A DNA stretch of 13,053 nt from Gammaproteobacteria bacterium (GCA_016764035.1 JAESSQ010000103.1:1-13053), one strand, 5' to 3'; shown: positions 1-6,991, counted from the stretch's first letter. A program made the numbers and translations. The notes: generated from the letters alone by a model not told the origin.

Positions 1-54
1 GCAAGCAGGCTTCAAGAAGGCGAAGTATTAGAGATTTTCGATAAATTCGTCTAG
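1..54 (+). CDS. 3' end of an upstream gene, possibly flaG
   Basis: The first frame is open from the window edge to a TAG at 52-54 and would encode a tail ending RLQEGEVLEIFDKFV. FlaG proteins often end in a stretch of the type RL-acidic-LxFDxxV, and flaG commonly sits just before fliD in polar flagellar clusters, so flaG is the best guess. Seventeen open codons could arise by chance, and no domain can be recognised. The sigma-54 promoter for fliD begins two bases after this stop, which fits a gene ending here. Confidence 0.4.
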   Translation, partial: ASRLQEGEVLEIFDKFV

Positions 55-55
55 C

Positions 56-72
56 TTGGCATCGAACTTGCT
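56..72 (+). promoter_or_regulatory. Sigma-54 (-24/-12) promoter for fliD
   Basis: TGGCAT (57-62), five bases, then TTGC (68-71) matches the RpoN consensus TGGCAC-N5-TTGC at all but one position. GG (58-59) and GC (70-71) have the required ten-base spacing. Transcription would start near 83, giving a leader of about 69 nt before fliD. FlrC, encoded further along, is the expected activator. Its binding site is not evident in the few bases visible upstream. Confidence 0.85.
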
Positions 73-151
73 TGTTACATATATGTCCGTTGACTAGAGT
101 ATTTTAAGTGAATATGAGACTAATTTCTAATTATTAACAGTGGAGTAACGC

Positions 152-1513
152 ATGCCAACACTATCTTCTGCAGGTATCGGTTCAGGACTAGATGTAGCCA
201 GTATCATTGATGGTTTGATGGCCGTTGAAAGGCGACCACTACAAATTATCGCTGGAAAGCAGCAACTTTATACAACTCAAATAAGTGCCTACGGTGAACT
301 CATAGCAGGCATTTCATCCTTTCAAGCTTCCATGGAAGATTTAAACAGTGTCACAGCACTGGATAAATTTAAAACCAGCAGTACAAATTCTGAACTCATT
401 AATATCACCTCTACAGATAACCCCGATTTTGGCAACTTCGATGTCGAAGTAATACGTTTGGCTGAGTTTCATAAGATGGCATCGAATGAGATATTGTCAA
501 CGGATACTTTTGGCGGAACAGCTGGCGACTCATTAACCATTCAAGTTGGTAGTGACATAGCAGATATTATCACTGTTGATCTAAGTACATCGCAAACATT
601 AACTGAAATTCGTGATGCTATAAATGATGATGAAAATAATCCTGGTGTTAGAGCCGCTTTGGTTAATGGTGATAACGATTTACAAAAATTAATCTTAACC
701 TCAGATGATATAGGCTCAGTCAATGCATTGACATTATCTTATGGCGGTACCATCAATTCAGCGACGCTTGGTCTGCAAACGCTTAATGATATTGGTGGTG
801 ATACTAGTCTGCTTGATTCTGAATTTATTATCGATGGATTTGTTATTACACGATTCAAAAACACCATTAGTGATGTAATTTCAGGCGTTACATTTGAATT
901 AAACAGTGCAGAAGTTGGTACCACATCAACACTTTCTATAACACGCGATACCGGCGGAACAGAAGCAGAGGTGAGATCATTCGCAACAGCATATAACACG
1001 TTAATTTCTTCGATACAAAGCCAGCGTTCGGGAGCGTTGGGCACAGACAACATATTGTTGTCGATTGAAACCCAGGTAAAGAACATATTAAATAGCTCAG
1101 TGAGTACCAGCAGTTTAAGTACACTTACTGATATAGGCTTAAGTATTGATAAAGACGGTGTCATGTCTTTAGATTCTGAAACATTAACCACAGCACTTGA
1201 AACGGGTTATAGCAATGTAGCACTATTATTTTCAGCAGAGGATGATGGCTTTGCGAATCGCTTATCGACACTTGCTGACAATTGGGTTGGCAGCAATGGT
1301 TTTATAAGTACAAGAACAGAAGGTTTAAACCTACGCATTGATGCGTTATCGGATCGACAGCTATCAATTGAGAGAAATCTTCTTCTTGTTGAAGCACGAT
1401 ATCGCGCGCAATTTTCAGCATTAGATATTTTAGTGTCACAATTTCAAAGCACAAGTCAGTTTTTAACATCGCAACTAGCGCAGCTACCTAATTTAAGACT
1501 TAATAACCAATAA
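152..1513 (+). CDS. fliD: Flagellar filament cap protein FliD (HAP2)
   Basis: FliD forms the cap at the filament tip and helps exported flagellin subunits fold into place. The 453-residue product is in the usual range for the family. The N-terminus (SSAGIGSGLDVASIIDGLMAVE, residues about 5-26) is the classic FliD_N signature. The variable middle (about 100-230) is rich in Ser, Thr and Asp. The C-terminal domain (about 230-445) ends in a coiled-coil-like stretch with ALDILVSQFQSTSQFLTSQL, typical of the D0 helix. The ATG is preceded by GGAG at 142-145 with six bases of spacing. A sigma-54 promoter lies at 56-72, and fliS and fliT follow, as in polar flagellar systems. Surface-exposed domains of FliD vary greatly between species, so only the ends are strongly diagnostic. 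Confidence 0.97.
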   Translation: MPTLSSAGIGSGLDVASIIDGLMAVERRPLQIIAGKQQLYTTQISAYGELIAGISSFQASMEDLNSVTALDKFKTSSTNSELINITSTDNPDFGNFDVEVIRLAEFHKMASNEILSTDTFGGTAGDSLTIQVGSDIADIITVDLSTSQTLTEIRDAINDDENNPGVRAALVNGDNDLQKLILTSDDIGSVNALTLSYGGTINSATLGLQTLNDIGGDTSLLDSEFIIDGFVITRFKNTISDVISGVTFELNSAEVGTTSTLSITRDTGGTEAEVRSFATAYNTLISSIQSQRSGALGTDNILLSIETQVKNILNSSVSTSSLSTLTDIGLSIDKDGVMSLDSETLTTALETGYSNVALLFSAEDDGFANRLSTLADNWVGSNGFISTRTEGLNLRIDALSDRQLSIERNLLLVEARYRAQFSALDILVSQFQSTSQFLTSQLAQLPNLRLNNQ

Positions 1514-1530
1514 TAAAATTTATATTTTAT
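1513..1530 (+). terminator. Weak AT-only hairpin after fliD
   Basis: ATAAAAT (1513-1519) and ATTTTAT (1524-1530) form a perfect 7-bp stem with a four-base loop right at the fliD stop, followed by ATTCTTT. The stem has no G-C pairs, so it would be a poor intrinsic terminator. It may only be a feature of AT-rich spacer DNA. Confidence 0.2.
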
Positions 1531-1536
1531 ATTCTT

Positions 1537-1563
1537 TAAAGTCGATACTAGTACTGTCGATAT
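1537..1563 (+). promoter_or_regulatory. Candidate sigma-28 (FliA) promoter for fliS
   Basis: TAAAGTCG (1537-1544), eleven bases, then GTCGATAT (1556-1563) resembles the FliA consensus TAAAGTTT-N11-GCCGATAA with six of eight matches in each half and exact spacing. Transcription would start near 1571, about 24 nt before fliS. The element also contains a GTCGATA direct repeat (1541-1547 and 1556-1562) and the small palindrome TACTAGTA, so part of the match could come from another site. FliS chaperones flagellin, a FliA-dependent product in most species, so late expression would make sense. Confidence 0.5.
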
Positions 1564-1594
1564 TATAGATAACAGATGTAAACATAGGAGACTA

Positions 1595-2014
1595 ATGGTG
1601 CAAATAACAGCAAGAAGAAATATAGATGCATATACCCAGGTTAATAAATATTCTGGTGTGACAGATGCAAGCCCTCATAGACTTGTTCAGATGTTATTAG
1701 AAGGGGCACTTGAAAAAATAGCCAGAGTTTCGGGAATGTTAAAACGTGGTGATACAACAAAAAAAGGTGAAACTATAGGTCAGGTTATTGCAATAATTGG
1801 CGGTTTAAGGTCTAGCTTAAATAAAGAAGCCGGTGGAGATATGGCAGAAAATTTAGATCGTTTATATGATTATATGGAGCGACAGTTATTACAGGCAAAT
1901 ATACACAGTGATGTAAGTATATTGGATGAAGTTTCAAGTTTATTAAGAGAAATTAAAGCTGGCTGGGATGCTATACCCGTAGAAATCAGAAATATGGGTA
2001 TTAAGAATAAGTAA
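1595..2014 (+). CDS. fliS: Flagellin export chaperone FliS
   Basis: FliS is a small cytoplasmic four-helix chaperone that binds the C-terminal end of newly made flagellin and prevents it from polymerising before export. The 139-residue product has the family hallmarks: a Y-x-V motif near the start (YTQV, 13-16), ASPHRLVQMLLEGAL (25-39), a KGE segment (57-59), NKEAGGDMAENLDRLYDYM (76-94), and a final LDEVSSLLREIKAGWDAI (110-127). AGGAG at 1586-1590 lies four bases before the ATG, which is somewhat close but supports this start. It follows fliD by 81 nt and precedes a fliT-like gene, the expected order. A candidate sigma-28 promoter just upstream suggests it can be transcribed apart from fliD. 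Confidence 0.96.
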   Translation: MVQITARRNIDAYTQVNKYSGVTDASPHRLVQMLLEGALEKIARVSGMLKRGDTTKKGETIGQVIAIIGGLRSSLNKEAGGDMAENLDRLYDYMERQLLQANIHSDVSILDEVSSLLREIKAGWDAIPVEIRNMGIKNK

Positions 2015-2032
2015 ATATTTATTAGATAAGTG

Positions 2033-2057
2033 TATATTTCGTACCGGTACAAATATA
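2033..2057. repeat. Long near-perfect palindrome between fliS and fliT
   Basis: The core GTACCGGTAC (2041-2050) is a perfect palindrome. On both sides it extends as TATATTT (2033-2039) and AAATATA (2051-2057), which pair fully if the single C at 2040 is bulged. This gives twelve paired bases per arm. No T-run follows, so it does not look like a standard intrinsic terminator for fliS. It could be an operator, an mRNA-stabilising hairpin, or a partial attenuator ahead of fliT. Confidence 0.5.
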
Positions 2058-2128
2058 ACAGTCATAACGAATTAATTATTAATCGAAACTAAACAATCTT
2101 ACATACGGTGTAGTAGTCAAAAACAATA

Positions 2129-2443
2129 ATGAATATAGTTACTATAGATAAATTAACTGAGCTTCTGTCGCATAACAAGCAAATGCTTAAAGATGCTGAG
2201 GCGGGTAATTGGGAAAAACTAACTGTAAGTGAATCAATACGTCAGCGACTAATCGAAGATTATTTTTCCGTAAAAATAGATCCGCATGACGAAACTGTGG
2301 TTGCAGCTACGCAGAACCTTCTTAAGGTAAATGAAAGAATCAAAGAATTAGCAAGTAAAGCTCGTGACCATGTGACTAAAAGCCTGGTCGGGCTAGAGAA
2401 AGGAAAAGTTGCTGTAAATGCCTATGCTAAACATATGGCGTAA
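2129..2443 (+). CDS. fliT: FliT-like flagellar chaperone
   Basis: The 104-residue protein is small and helical and matches the FliT/FleP pattern in this slot: ML-DAEAGNWEKLTVSESIRQRLIEDYF (about 19-46), then a second helix NLLKVNERIKELA (63-75) and a C-terminal helix ending GLEKGKVAVNAYAKHMA. FliT proteins bind the cap protein FliD and keep it export-ready. In enteric bacteria they also bind FlhDC, which is not relevant to this FlrBC-type system. The gene follows fliS by 114 nt. There is no clear Shine-Dalgarno before the ATG, only a weak ACGGTG about 20 nt upstream, so expression may be low or depend on the fliS message. No other in-frame start nearby is better. The family diverges quickly, hence the moderate confidence in the name. 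Confidence 0.85.
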   Translation: MNIVTIDKLTELLSHNKQMLKDAEAGNWEKLTVSESIRQRLIEDYFSVKIDPHDETVVAATQNLLKVNERIKELASKARDHVTKSLVGLEKGKVAVNAYAKHMA

Positions 2444-2498
2444 TTTGTATTGGTTCCAATGCAGTCTGAAAATAAATTATTTCAAGTATGGCTCTTGC

Positions 2499-2513
2499 TT
2501 AAATAAAATTTAA
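2499..2513. terminator. AT-rich dyad between convergent genes
   Basis: TTAAAT (2499-2504) and ATTTAA (2508-2513) form a perfect inverted repeat with a three-base spacer. It abuts the stop of the HDOD gene, and another short dyad, ATTGG-TT-CCAAT (2449-2460), lies just after fliT. Both are where a terminator for two converging genes is expected. Neither has a GC-rich stem plus a U-run, so function is uncertain. Confidence 0.2.
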
Positions 2514-3344
2514 CTAATTACTGAGGCTAAATAAAGACTCAGCAATGGCATCAATATTTTTTAAACGACTTATCATTTTCATTAAATTTTTATCATCGCT
2601 GTATTCAGCTATCTCCTCATCAGACAAACTCGTAACAAGTATTGTATTTTCTGCCAATTTATGAGCATGGTGCATATTTATGTCCATAGCAGTAAATTTA
2701 TCTGAGATATTATTATGCGATATTGTAATAGCATTTATCGTCTGTGCTGGTAGCCCCATAGCCTGGGCTAACATGCCACCCGTTACATGATGATCGCTGT
2801 ACATTTCATTTTGTAAACTCTCAGATAATGAAACGTTTTCGTCACTTTGTGAAGTAGTAATGGCGCTACCTGTTTCCTCGGGTTTATAGTAGGCAAGCCA
2901 TATTAAACCAAGATTGTATAAGAGACCGGTCGTGCGTGCAGATTGTACATCGATATCATTAGTATCTTCTGCACATACACTTGCTGATTCTGCGTTAAGT
3001 AAGGCCATTCTCCAGAATATTCTTGCATCAAATTCAGGGCAACGCGAAGCATCAAAAATTGATGATATAGAAAGTGCAAAAGATATACTACGAACATTAT
3101 TTAGACCTAATCGAGTACATGCTTCTAAAAGACTGCTAATAGGAGAAATGGGTGCAAACAATGCGGAATTAGATACGGCAATAATTTTTACTGAAATACT
3201 TGGGAAGTTTTCAATCTCTTTAGCTAAACGAGTAAAATGTATATCACCATGATTTAATGCCTGCAGAAGATGTGACACACCCTCTGGAATCGTTGGTAAG
3301 GTTGGCGTACTATTTATTTCTTCTTCAAGTTGTATTTTATTCAT
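2514..3344 (-). CDS. HDOD-domain signalling protein
   Basis: HDOD is a degenerate relative of the HD phosphohydrolase fold, found in bacterial signalling proteins often linked to motility, chemotaxis or cyclic-di-GMP, usually without catalysis. The domain spans about residues 13-212: LPTIPEGVSHLLQAL (16-30), IENFPSISVKIIAVSNSALF (44-63, the typical helix plus VSNSA/LF motif), LLEACTRLGLNNVRSI (72-87), GLLYNLGLIWLA (140-151) and DHHVTGGMLAQAMGLP (184-199). Where an active HD enzyme would have His-Asp (GLLHDIG), this protein has Tyr-Asn, so catalysis is not expected. The remaining 60 residues carry no recognised domain, so it looks like a stand-alone HDOD protein. It is on the opposite strand from its flagellar neighbours and lies 47 nt after the gene at 3392-3889, with which it may be co-transcribed. 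A GGA about 9 nt upstream supports the start. Its partner is unknown. Confidence 0.85.
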   Translation of the reverse strand: MNKIQLEEEINSTPTLPTIPEGVSHLLQALNHGDIHFTRLAKEIENFPSISVKIIAVSNSALFAPISPISSLLEACTRLGLNNVRSISFALSISSIFDASRCPEFDARIFWRMALLNAESASVCAEDTNDIDVQSARTTGLLYNLGLIWLAYYKPEETGSAITTSQSDENVSLSESLQNEMYSDHHVTGGMLAQAMGLPAQTINAITISHNNISDKFTAMDINMHHAHKLAENTILVTSLSDEEIAEYSDDKNLMKMISRLKNIDAIAESLFSLSN

Positions 3345-3391
3345 GTCTTAGTTCCAACGTATGCAACGGTGATATTATTTATAATAAAATG

Positions 3392-3889
3392 TTAACGATA
3401 ATATTTTTGTGAGTTATTATGACTTTCTATACCATTTTCGTTTGTCCATAGAAGTTCACCAATAATTCTAAATTTTGCTACTGAAATAGCACCACGCTTA
3501 CTACGTTTCATACCAGATTTTGTTAAGGCATGAATAACTTGCTTTTTATTTAACTGGTATATCTCAAGTGGTTCAAATTTATTATTCATCAATGAAACAA
3601 TAACAATATCCCAGTTTGCATCAGTATTTAACTGTCCAATTCGATGGCTAGAGTTAATGCTCTCACCGATTACGCGACTTTTAATCAATACACGTTGTCC
3701 TTCACGAATACCGTTACCTACAGCATCATAACTACAATTATTATCGTTAAGTGTTAAATCAAGTTTTTTAGATACATCGTAACGAGCGATTTCTCCAGAT
3801 ACAGGAAGCATTGTGCCTGTAGTACTTTTAAATTCTGCAGCTAATCGTCTTGTTTCATCGATTAATTTGTCAATTGAATATAAAGCCAT
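3392..3889 (-). CDS. Conserved hypothetical protein, possibly DUF6998-like
   Basis: I do not know its function. The sequence resembles a small conserved family (I recall it as DUF6998, unverified) with the pattern SIDKLIDETRRLAAEF, then LPVSGEIARYDVSKKL, YDAV, VLIKSR, a WD segment and GAISVAKFRIIGELLW. These conserved blocks begin at MALYSIDKL, so I place the start at 3889. In-frame ATGs at 3901 and 3919 would add four or ten residues (the longest form is 175 aa), and neither has a better ribosome site. Starting at 3889, a GGAT lies about seven bases upstream. Glu, Asp and Lys in GE, YDAV and IKSR are spaced as in PD-(D/E)xK nucleases, but the residue two before Lys is Leu instead of Glu or Gln, so an active nuclease is doubtful. 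It is probably transcribed with the downstream HDOD gene from the divergent region next to flrB. Confidence 0.75.
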   Translation of the reverse strand: MALYSIDKLIDETRRLAAEFKSTTGTMLPVSGEIARYDVSKKLDLTLNDNNCSYDAVGNGIREGQRVLIKSRVIGESINSSHRIGQLNTDANWDIVIVSLMNNKFEPLEIYQLNKKQVIHALTKSGMKRSKRGAISVAKFRIIGELLWTNENGIESHNNSQKYYR

Positions 3890-3999
3890 AATTTTATCCA
3901 TAATCTCTAACTTAATCATCGACTATGAAAGCGTTTTTCTTAAGTGAAAGTAAGCGAAGTAACCATATAGATAGCAATGAAAAACAATCTTTGTGAATG

Positions 4000-4023
4000 T
4001 GACATATTGCTGACATGTGCAAT
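4000..4023. promoter_or_regulatory. Possible activator site upstream of flrB
   Basis: TGACAT occurs at 4000-4005 and again at 4011-4016, an 11-bp period that places both on one face of the helix. An inverted repeat ATTGC-N8-GCAAT (4006-4023) overlaps them. Relative to the predicted flrB transcription start (about 4125), they lie near -125 to -102, the usual distance for an enhancer used by a sigma-54 activator of the FleQ/FlrA type. No protein assignment can be made by eye. Confidence 0.3.
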
Positions 4024-4098
4024 AGTATTTATGACGTAAGTTTGGCGTTTACATTTGTTTACACACTAAGTCATTGATGTGAAATAGAAATCAACAAT

Positions 4099-4113
4099 AG
4101 GCATGAACATTGC
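4099..4113 (+). promoter_or_regulatory. Sigma-54 (-24/-12) promoter for flrBC
   Basis: AGGCAT (4099-4104), five bases, then TTGC (4110-4113) matches TGGCAC-N5-TTGC with two mismatches, and GG and GC are exactly ten bases apart. It closely resembles the fliD promoter, which also has GGCAT and TTGC. The predicted start near 4125 leaves a 30-nt leader before the ATG at 4155. In Vibrio and Pseudomonas, flrBC/fleSR is transcribed by sigma-54 under FlrA/FleQ, so this fits. The TTG of the -12 box is the same TTG that would otherwise be read as the start of a longer flrB. Confidence 0.7.
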
Positions 4114-4154
4114 TCAATGTATTAACGATGATAGAAAGAACCGAGTATCGTTAT

Positions 4155-5525
4155 ATGAACAATCGAGACAATTTAAAAGAACTGTATTCAACGGTTAACC
4201 AACAAAGTGGTGAGCAGTTTATTGGCGAGCAATTGGAAAATGCATTTCAACTATTCAATCAGTTATCTGAGAAGTTATCACGTTCGTATAGTGAGTTAGA
4301 AGGCCATGTTTCACGATTAACGGTTGAATTGACTGAATCACGTAATGAACGTTTAACTGAACTCGCAGAAAAAAAGGTGTTGGCAATAAAGTTAGAGGGA
4401 TTACTGGATGCTCTACCTGCTGGCGTTGTAGTACTCGATTCAGACAATAATGTTACACAAACGAATCCGATAGCTCGTTTAATGCTAATGAATAAAACAG
4501 GCGAAGACTGCCTTATAAATAAAAAATGGGACTATGTCGCTCGAGAGTCACTGCTGATTAATGGTGATGAAGTGCAACTGCGAAATGGTGACTGGCAAGG
4601 ACGATATATAAATATTTCTATACGTCCATTAGTTGAAGGCAGCATAAAAGCAGGTTCTGGGAAAATAATATTACTATCAGATATTTCAGAAACGCGTTGT
4701 TTGCAAAATGAACTTAATCGACAAAAAAGATTAAGTTCCCTGGGTGAAATGATTGCTAGTCTTGCACATCAAATTCGTACACCACTTGCATCGGCATTAC
4801 TCTATATTTCTGCTTTAAATCATCCTAAAAATAATACTGAAGAACGTATTTCCTTTGCGAAAAAAGCTAGAGATAGACTCTATCACCTAGAAAGAATGGT
4901 TAATGATATGTTGCTCTTTGCACGAGGTGATTTATCAGAATCTGAATATTTAAATGCTTACGATTTTATGCATAAGCTGAAAAATATTATTCATGAAGAC
5001 AGTAGAACTAAAAACATCACAATAAATATTAACGAAAATTTAAGGGGTTTCAGAATTCAGGCAAATCATGATGCACTTTTGAGTGCTGTTCAAAATATCA
5101 TAGATAATGCGCTTGTAGCATGTGGTGAATTAAACAATTGTGTCGATAGCAATAATGTTACAGAAATAAGTATTAATGCATATATTAATGATTGTAAACA
5201 ATTCCAGTTATCGTTTAAAGATAATGGCTGTGGTATGTCTGAACAGATAAGAGACAGGGTATTAGAACCATTTTTTACAACGCATACAAGCGGTACAGGT
5301 CTTGGTCTTTCCGTTGTTAATGCAACAGTCAATCGATACTGTGGTGAATTAGAAGTAGTGTCAAAAGAAGGTGTCGGTAGTGAATTTATAATGAAATTTA
5401 CAGGCGTGCATAACACCGGGGTATTACCGAGTAACCTAAGTGCAACAAACAATAAAAACATAATGAATGCATCTCAGGGAGATACATTCCATCAAACAAA
5501 AGATAAGCAGGAGATAGTGATATGA
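4155..5525 (+). CDS. flrB: Sensor histidine kinase FlrB (FleS)
   Basis: FlrB autophosphorylates and passes the phosphate to FlrC to switch on middle flagellar genes. From the ATG at 4155 it has 456 residues and no membrane segment, as in soluble FlrB/FleS kinases. The parts are a coiled-coil-like N-terminus (about 25-75), a PAS domain (about 80-185, with LDALPAGVVVLD), a HisKA domain with H-box SLAHQIRTPL (phosphoacceptor His205), and a HATPase domain with N-box QNIIDNA (313-319), DNGCGM (356-361), EPFFTT (371-376) and GTGLGL (380-385). About 40 Asn/Ser/Thr-rich residues follow the ATPase domain and look like an unstructured tail. The reading frame is open to a TTG at 4110 and an ATG at 4128, but a sigma-54 promoter ending at 4113 predicts transcription from about 4125. 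ATG 4155 is therefore preferred, although its ribosome site is weak. The last four bases overlap flrC. Confidence 0.93.
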   Translation: MNNRDNLKELYSTVNQQSGEQFIGEQLENAFQLFNQLSEKLSRSYSELEGHVSRLTVELTESRNERLTELAEKKVLAIKLEGLLDALPAGVVVLDSDNNVTQTNPIARLMLMNKTGEDCLINKKWDYVARESLLINGDEVQLRNGDWQGRYINISIRPLVEGSIKAGSGKIILLSDISETRCLQNELNRQKRLSSLGEMIASLAHQIRTPLASALLYISALNHPKNNTEERISFAKKARDRLYHLERMVNDMLLFARGDLSESEYLNAYDFMHKLKNIIHEDSRTKNITININENLRGFRIQANHDALLSAVQNIIDNALVACGELNNCVDSNNVTEISINAYINDCKQFQLSFKDNGCGMSEQIRDRVLEPFFTTHTSGTGLGLSVVNATVNRYCGELEVVSKEGVGSEFIMKFTGVHNTGVLPSNLSATNNKNIMNASQGDTFHQTKDKQEIVI

Positions 5526-6991
5526 ATCAAGTGAGCTTTAGAAGTAATGACAGGGCCCGCACTCATCGTGGAACGTTGCCAGTAGGTAATAGTATTTTAA
5601 TCGTTGAAGATGACCCGTCTCTAAGAGAAATATTAGGTAAAACATTGAGTATGGATAATTTTGAAGTTGTCTTAGCCGAAGGAGCCGAACAGGCTCTGAA
5701 AATACTGCAAGATAACGCTGATATTGCACTTGTACTTAGTGATGTTCAGATGAAACCAATGGACGGACATGCATTACTTGTGAAGTGTAGAAGCTTATAT
5801 CCGCAACTTCCAGTTATTTTAATGACCGCTTATGGAACAATTGGTAATGCGGTGAATGCAATACACGATGGTGCTGTAGATTACCTTGTTAAGCCATTTG
5901 ATCATAATGATCTTATAGAAATGGTTCAACGATACATTGTGCCTGAAACAATAGAAAACGGTACATGTGTCGTGAAGCAATATGAAAAAGTGTCTATTGA
6001 AAATGTTACTGAAGAAAATGAAAATCAAATAAAGAATGGTTTAATAGCTGTTGATGAAAAAAGTATTCAACTATCACAAGTGGCTAAAAAAGTAGCACAA
6101 ACAGATGTGACAGTCATGATATGTGGAGAATCTGGTGTCGGTAAGGAGGTGATATCGAAATTTATCCATGAAAATTCAAACCGATCTAAAGGTCCTTTCA
6201 TAGCAATAAACTGTGCGGCCATTCCAGAAAACATGTTGGAATCTGTGTTATTCGGTTATGAGAAAGGTGCTTACACAGGCGCTTATAAATCTAGGGCTGG
6301 AAAGTTTGAACAAGCACAGGGTGGTACTTTATTACTCGACGAGATTACAGAAATGGATCTCGGTTTACAGGTCAAATTACTACGTGTTCTACAAGAACGA
6401 GAAGTCGAACGACTAGGTGGCAATAAAGTTATTGCGTTAGACGTACGAATTATTGCGACAACAAATAGAAATTTACAACAAGCTGTTATCGATGGGACAT
6501 TCAGGGAGGATTTATTTTATCGTCTTAATGTTTTCCCACTAAATATCGCACCGTTACGTGATCGTATTAATGACGTTTTACCCATTGCAAACAAAATGTT
6601 AGCGACACATTCGAATGAAACCAATAAAGTTAACTTTTCTATCAGTGCGCAACGTGCGTTAAAAATGCATGATTGGCCAGGAAATATTCGGGAACTGGAT
6701 AACGTTATACAACGTGCACTAATTTTGAAAACTGGGCCCGTTATTAATGATACGGACATTCAATATGAACTTATAAATAATGCTACAAATAACATAAATC
6801 ATGAAGAGTCCACGTCTAAAGATAGCGGGTTAAATAACGACTTAAAGGTTCGTGAACATGACCTGATTATATCGGCATTAAATACGCGAAACAGTCGCAA
6901 AGAAGTTGCTGAAAAATTAGGCATAAGTCCACGAACATTACGTTATAAGTTGGCAAGAATGCGCGATGCGGGAGTTCCACTTCCTGTCTGA
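5522..6991 (+). CDS. flrC: Sigma-54 response regulator FlrC (FleR)
   Basis: FlrC is an NtrC-type activator that, once phosphorylated by FlrB, drives sigma-54 transcription of basal body and hook genes. The 489 residues comprise a receiver domain (about 24-140: acidic pocket E29-D30-D31, phosphoacceptor D74, T102, K124), a linker, an AAA+ domain (about 175-405: Walker A GESGVGKE 202-209, Walker B LLLDEI 270-275, WPGNIREL 385-392) and a Fis-type helix-turn-helix (about 445-480, KLGISPRTLRYKL). The sigma-54 contact loop reads GAYTGA (249-254), with Tyr for the usual Phe. This is a known functional variant in some activators. The ATG overlaps the flrB stop (ATGA), and AGGAG lies eight bases upstream (5509-5513), so the pair is translationally coupled. 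The master regulator FleQ/FlrA, which shares the AAA+ architecture, was considered. The intact receiver and the cognate kinase next door favour FlrC. Confidence 0.95.
   Translation: MNQVSFRSNDRARTHRGTLPVGNSILIVEDDPSLREILGKTLSMDNFEVVLAEGAEQALKILQDNADIALVLSDVQMKPMDGHALLVKCRSLYPQLPVILMTAYGTIGNAVNAIHDGAVDYLVKPFDHNDLIEMVQRYIVPETIENGTCVVKQYEKVSIENVTEENENQIKNGLIAVDEKSIQLSQVAKKVAQTDVTVMICGESGVGKEVISKFIHENSNRSKGPFIAINCAAIPENMLESVLFGYEKGAYTGAYKSRAGKFEQAQGGTLLLDEITEMDLGLQVKLLRVLQEREVERLGGNKVIALDVRIIATTNRNLQQAVIDGTFREDLFYRLNVFPLNIAPLRDRINDVLPIANKMLATHSNETNKVNFSISAQRALKMHDWPGNIRELDNVIQRALILKTGPVINDTDIQYELINNATNNINHEESTSKDSGLNNDLKVREHDLIISALNTRNSRKEVAEKLGISPRTLRYKLARMRDAGVPLPV

Noticed and set aside
739..1191. 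150-codon open frame antisense to fliD
   Set aside because: It lies wholly within fliD, has no recognisable domain or ribosome site, and is compositionally a shadow of the real gene.
2914..3252. 112-codon plus-strand frame opposite the HDOD gene
   Set aside because: The minus-strand frame encodes a clear HDOD domain. The plus-strand product has no recognisable motif.
4042..4057. TTGGCGTTTACATTTG as a sigma-54 promoter for flrB
   Set aside because: The G expected twelve bases downstream of GG is shifted by one, and the -12 GC is absent. The element at 4099-4113 has correct spacing and a perfect TTGC.
6868..6876. GCCGATATA on the minus strand inside flrC as a FliA -10 box
   Set aside because: No TAAAGTTT-like box occurs eleven bases upstream, and there is no gene start on that strand nearby.
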